A stretch of 48,551 nucleotides of DNA from Prevotella ihumii (GTDB lineage: Bacteria; Bacteroidota; Bacteroidia; Bacteroidales; Bacteroidaceae). Under the pieces are notes generated by a model. The model was not told where the DNA came from and did not search any database. It saw only the letters and a program-made list of their open reading frames with translations. The stretch lies in NCBI RefSeq assembly GCF_900155655.1, contig NZ_LT706987.1:747370-795920 (forward strand), written 5' to 3'. A program made the position numbers and the translations under genes. Below are positions 46,367 to 48,551 of this stretch, piece by piece (positions within the stretch are counted from its first letter, which is position 1; the number at the start of each line of letters is the position of its first letter).

Positions 46367-46407
46367 CAGGGTGTGCCTCTTATCGGCACACCCTGCTTCT
46401 ATCTTTG
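46367..46407 (+). promoter_or_regulatory. Inverted repeat and -7 box before the AAA+ gene
   Basis: Perfect 11-base arms CAGGGTGTGCC (46367-46377) and GGCACACCCTG (46385-46395) with a 7-base loop, then TATCTTTG (46400-46407), 26 bases before the ATG. The palindrome covers the place of the -33 box, so it looks more like an operator than a terminator; no T-run follows. Confidence 0.6.
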
Positions 46408-46433
46408 CCCCCGTTATCTCATAGAAGTATCGT

Positions 46434-48086
46434 ATGGAAGCAAAGAAAGTGAAAAAAGATTTGCTCTACCACATGGAGAAAGTGGTGGAGTTGTTGAAGG
46501 ATTCCCAACTCAGCAAGGAGTTCTTCAATAAGGCTGCTACGCACATAAGGTATGTGTCAAAGAAACTGGATATGACACGGGAACAGAGTGTGCTGATGTC
46601 ACTCTTCATTGACAAGAGTGATGACAACTGCATATTCATCAGCGAATTGGCTGATTATATGAAATGCCGCACCGTCCGCATCATACGCTACATGCCGGAC
46701 ATTGACGAACTGGAACGGAGAGAACTTGTGCGCTGCAGCCGTTCCGACCGCAGACCATCGTATCGTGTGCCTGTTGAGGTTATCAATGCGTTCAAGAACG
46801 ACGAGAACTACATACCTCGGAACATTCACAACTTGTCTTGCTCCGCTTTGTTCGTGGAGTTGCAGGACATCTTCCAGGAACGGAAAGACTGTGAACTGAC
46901 CTACGAAAACACGGTTGAGAAAGTCAAGTATCTGCTTGACTGCAACAAACACTTGGTATTCACAAGCAGAGCCATCGGCTATGGTCTTGACGATGACGAC
47001 CTCTGTCTGTTGATGCTGTTCTGCCACCTGTTCGTGAATAACACGGATGACCGCATCCGCTTTTACGATATTGAGTTTCTTTATAAGGACACGCACCGTT
47101 TTTTAGGATTAAAGTGTGGACTTCAATGCGAGGAACACCTCCTTCAGGATGAAAAACTTATAGAATTCACTGGAGAAGATGGCTTCAAAGACCGCGACAC
47201 GTTCAAGATGACTTCGGAGGCTAAGTCATTCCTGTTTCCTGAATTGAAGATTCCGTCGATGGACAACGACAAGAAACGTGGTGGTATGATATGCCACGAG
47301 GACATTGCCCCAAAGCAGTTGTTCTACGACCAGGCCATAACCTCACAGATTAATGAACTGGGAGGCCTACTTGATGAGCAGCATTATCGGGAAGTATGTA
47401 CCCGCCTAAAGGAAAACGGTTTCCGCAGCGGCTTCACTTGTCTGTTCTATGGCGCACCTGGTACCGGTAAGACGGAAACGGTACTCCAACTGGCACGGCA
47501 GACGGGACGGGACATTATGCAAGTGAACGTCGCTGAAATCAAGAGCATGTGGGTCGGAGAGAGCGAGAAGAATATAAAGGGACTATTTGACCTCTACCGC
47601 CAGAAAGTGAAAGAGATGCCTATTGTGCCCATCCTGCTTTTCAACGAGGCTGATGCCATCATTGGAAAACGGCAAGAGGGGGCGGAGCGTGCTGTGGATA
47701 AGATGGAGAACTCCATTCAGAACATTATCCTACAAGAAATGGAAACGCAGGAAGGCATTCTCATCGCCACCACAAACCTCGCCCAGAATATGGACAAGGC
47801 TTTTGAACGCCGCTTCCTCTATAAAATCAGGTTCACCAAACCGACCTTGGAGGCACGCGCGGCCATCTGGAAGTCGATGATACCGTCTCTCTCGGAAGAA
47901 ACGGCCCACACACTGGCCAACAAGTACAACTTTAGCGGTGGGCAGATAGAGAATATCGCGCGTCATTATGCCATTGACAACATCCTACATGGTGCCAAGA
48001 CTGGGGAACTAGCCCCACTCACCGAACACTGCGACAACGAACGCTTGGAGAAAGACGGCAGTAAGCGTCGTATCGGTTTCGTGTAA
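46434..48086 (+). CDS. AAA+ ATPase with helical N-terminal region
   Basis: 550 residues. The first ~300 residues are helical with a winged-helix-like segment (ISELADYMKCRTVRIIRYM near 65-83), probably a substrate or DNA adaptor. The AAA+ core has GAPGTGKT at 340-347 and ILLFNEAD (Asn404, Glu405, Asp407; the first acidic residue of Walker B is replaced by Asn). Sensor 1 is IATTNL near 443 and ERRFLYKIRFTKP near 462 holds the arginine finger. FSGGQIENIARHY near 505 is sensor 2. Such ATPases remodel proteins or load partners. It has its own promoter region, so it may be controlled separately from the upstream genes. Confidence 0.85.
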   Translation: MEAKKVKKDLLYHMEKVVELLKDSQLSKEFFNKAATHIRYVSKKLDMTREQSVLMSLFIDKSDDNCIFISELADYMKCRTVRIIRYMPDIDELERRELVRCSRSDRRPSYRVPVEVINAFKNDENYIPRNIHNLSCSALFVELQDIFQERKDCELTYENTVEKVKYLLDCNKHLVFTSRAIGYGLDDDDLCLLMLFCHLFVNNTDDRIRFYDIEFLYKDTHRFLGLKCGLQCEEHLLQDEKLIEFTGEDGFKDRDTFKMTSEAKSFLFPELKIPSMDNDKKRGGMICHEDIAPKQLFYDQAITSQINELGGLLDEQHYREVCTRLKENGFRSGFTCLFYGAPGTGKTETVLQLARQTGRDIMQVNVAEIKSMWVGESEKNIKGLFDLYRQKVKEMPIVPILLFNEADAIIGKRQEGAERAVDKMENSIQNIILQEMETQEGILIATTNLAQNMDKAFERRFLYKIRFTKPTLEARAAIWKSMIPSLSEETAHTLANKYNFSGGQIENIARHYAIDNILHGAKTGELAPLTEHCDNERLEKDGSKRRIGFV

Positions 48087-48214
48087 TTTCTATGAAACGT
48101 ACATAAACGGCTTTTGCCAAAGGGAATGAAAAGGTGTCACTTTCGTGATTTTTAGCCCAAGTTTAACACCTATCATCGTAGAATCTTGCTATTATTATAC
48201 TTTTTCAGTTTTGG

Positions 48215-48551
48215 CTATGGACTCTGTGTCCTACAAATTTTTATTTTTCTGAATGGTGCATATTTCAGTTTTAATTTATCGTATATAGCAGTTGCCTGCT
48301 TTGAGGGATTGCTGCATTGTCGCATTTGTACGATGTCTCCTAACGGGTTCCTACCTTCCGTGGTTACAAGTTTCTGGGTGCTCATCCTCCGCACGATTTC
48401 GGTCCAATAGCAGGATTCGCCTTCTCGCTTCAACTGGCAGCGGATGGTATTTACCACCCAGTAGGCAAGCAGACCGAAGAAAAGATGCGCATCGCTCCGG
48501 TCATCGGTCTGATGATATATAGGACGGAGGTTCAGGTCGGTCTTCAACTGC
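48215..48551 (-). CDS. IS1634-type transposase, C-terminal part, runs off the window
   Basis: The frame is open to the window edge (preceded by QLKTDLNLRPIYHQ, no start needed). RPIYHQTDDRSDAHLFFGLL, AYWVVNTIRCQLKREG and IVRRMSTQKLVTTEGRNPLG are the C-terminal segments of IS1634/IS4-group transposases. About 112 residues are visible. It bounds the accessory island on the right. The 128 bases before it (48087-48214) hold no gene. Confidence 0.85.
   Translation of the reverse strand, partial: QLKTDLNLRPIYHQTDDRSDAHLFFGLLAYWVVNTIRCQLKREGESCYWTEIVRRMSTQKLVTTEGRNPLGDIVQMRQCSNPSKQATAIYDKLKLKYAPFRKIKICRTQSP

Overview
The window looks like the chromosome of a Bacteroidales bacterium, most likely a Prevotella-type member. 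The signs are an F-type ATP synthase operon that begins with the beta and epsilon genes, a GldB-like lipoprotein, a fimbrillin-type lipoprotein, a DPP IV peptidase, an absence of Shine-Dalgarno sequences, and promoters with a TAnnTTTG -7 box about 19-20 bases after a TTG/TTTGG -33 box. The genus is inferred from protein resemblance, not proven.

Layout. Positions 268-4111 carry a minus-strand cluster (lipoprotein, murB, metallo-hydrolase) and pheS. Positions 4184-6889 encode an unusual UvrD-type helicase with a DEDDh exonuclease inserted. An intact IS4-type insertion sequence (6978-8420), a decayed relative, two tRNA-Lys genes and repeats follow. Positions 10570-20000 hold a 54-residue ORF, rpe, an ECF sigma factor, a tiny lipoprotein, mtaB, a glycosyltransferase, a GldB-like lipoprotein, a radical SAM protein and DPP IV. 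Positions 20234-27000 hold an oxaloacetate-decarboxylase-like protein lacking the biotin lysine, a lipoprotein, and a cell-surface locus with an (AC)18 tract in its leader, a 64-residue peptide and a fimbrillin/FISUMP-like lipoprotein. pfkA and nine ATP synthase locus genes occupy 27191-35573, followed by aroC, a SlyD-like isomerase and a small secreted protein.

From 38237 to the end the window is accessory DNA. Fragments of IS1182-like and IS1380-like transposases (left) and an IS1634-like transposase (right edge) bracket a compact set of genes: WYL regulator, DEDDh exonuclease, 77-residue protein, two DUF262 proteins (the second with an HNH/DUF1524 end), a single-HKD phospholipase-D-type nuclease, a broken secreted protein and an AAA+ ATPase. 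Several neighbours overlap by a few bases. This is the best candidate for an undescribed anti-phage or DNA-restriction system; that role is inferred from domains and context.

The second main observation is a set of dispersed non-coding elements. Types A, B and C share ends AACCCAAATCGGTC/GACCGATTTGGGTT. Type D has different ends (AGGCTGGTTCT). Types A, B and D share a central xAGCnnGCTx' hairpin followed by ACTG. Copies repeatedly sit exactly where transposase genes of four different families are broken, or at the 3' end of a gene. A separate pair of 370-400 base intergenic repeats, two candidate small RNAs and several intrinsic terminators are also described.
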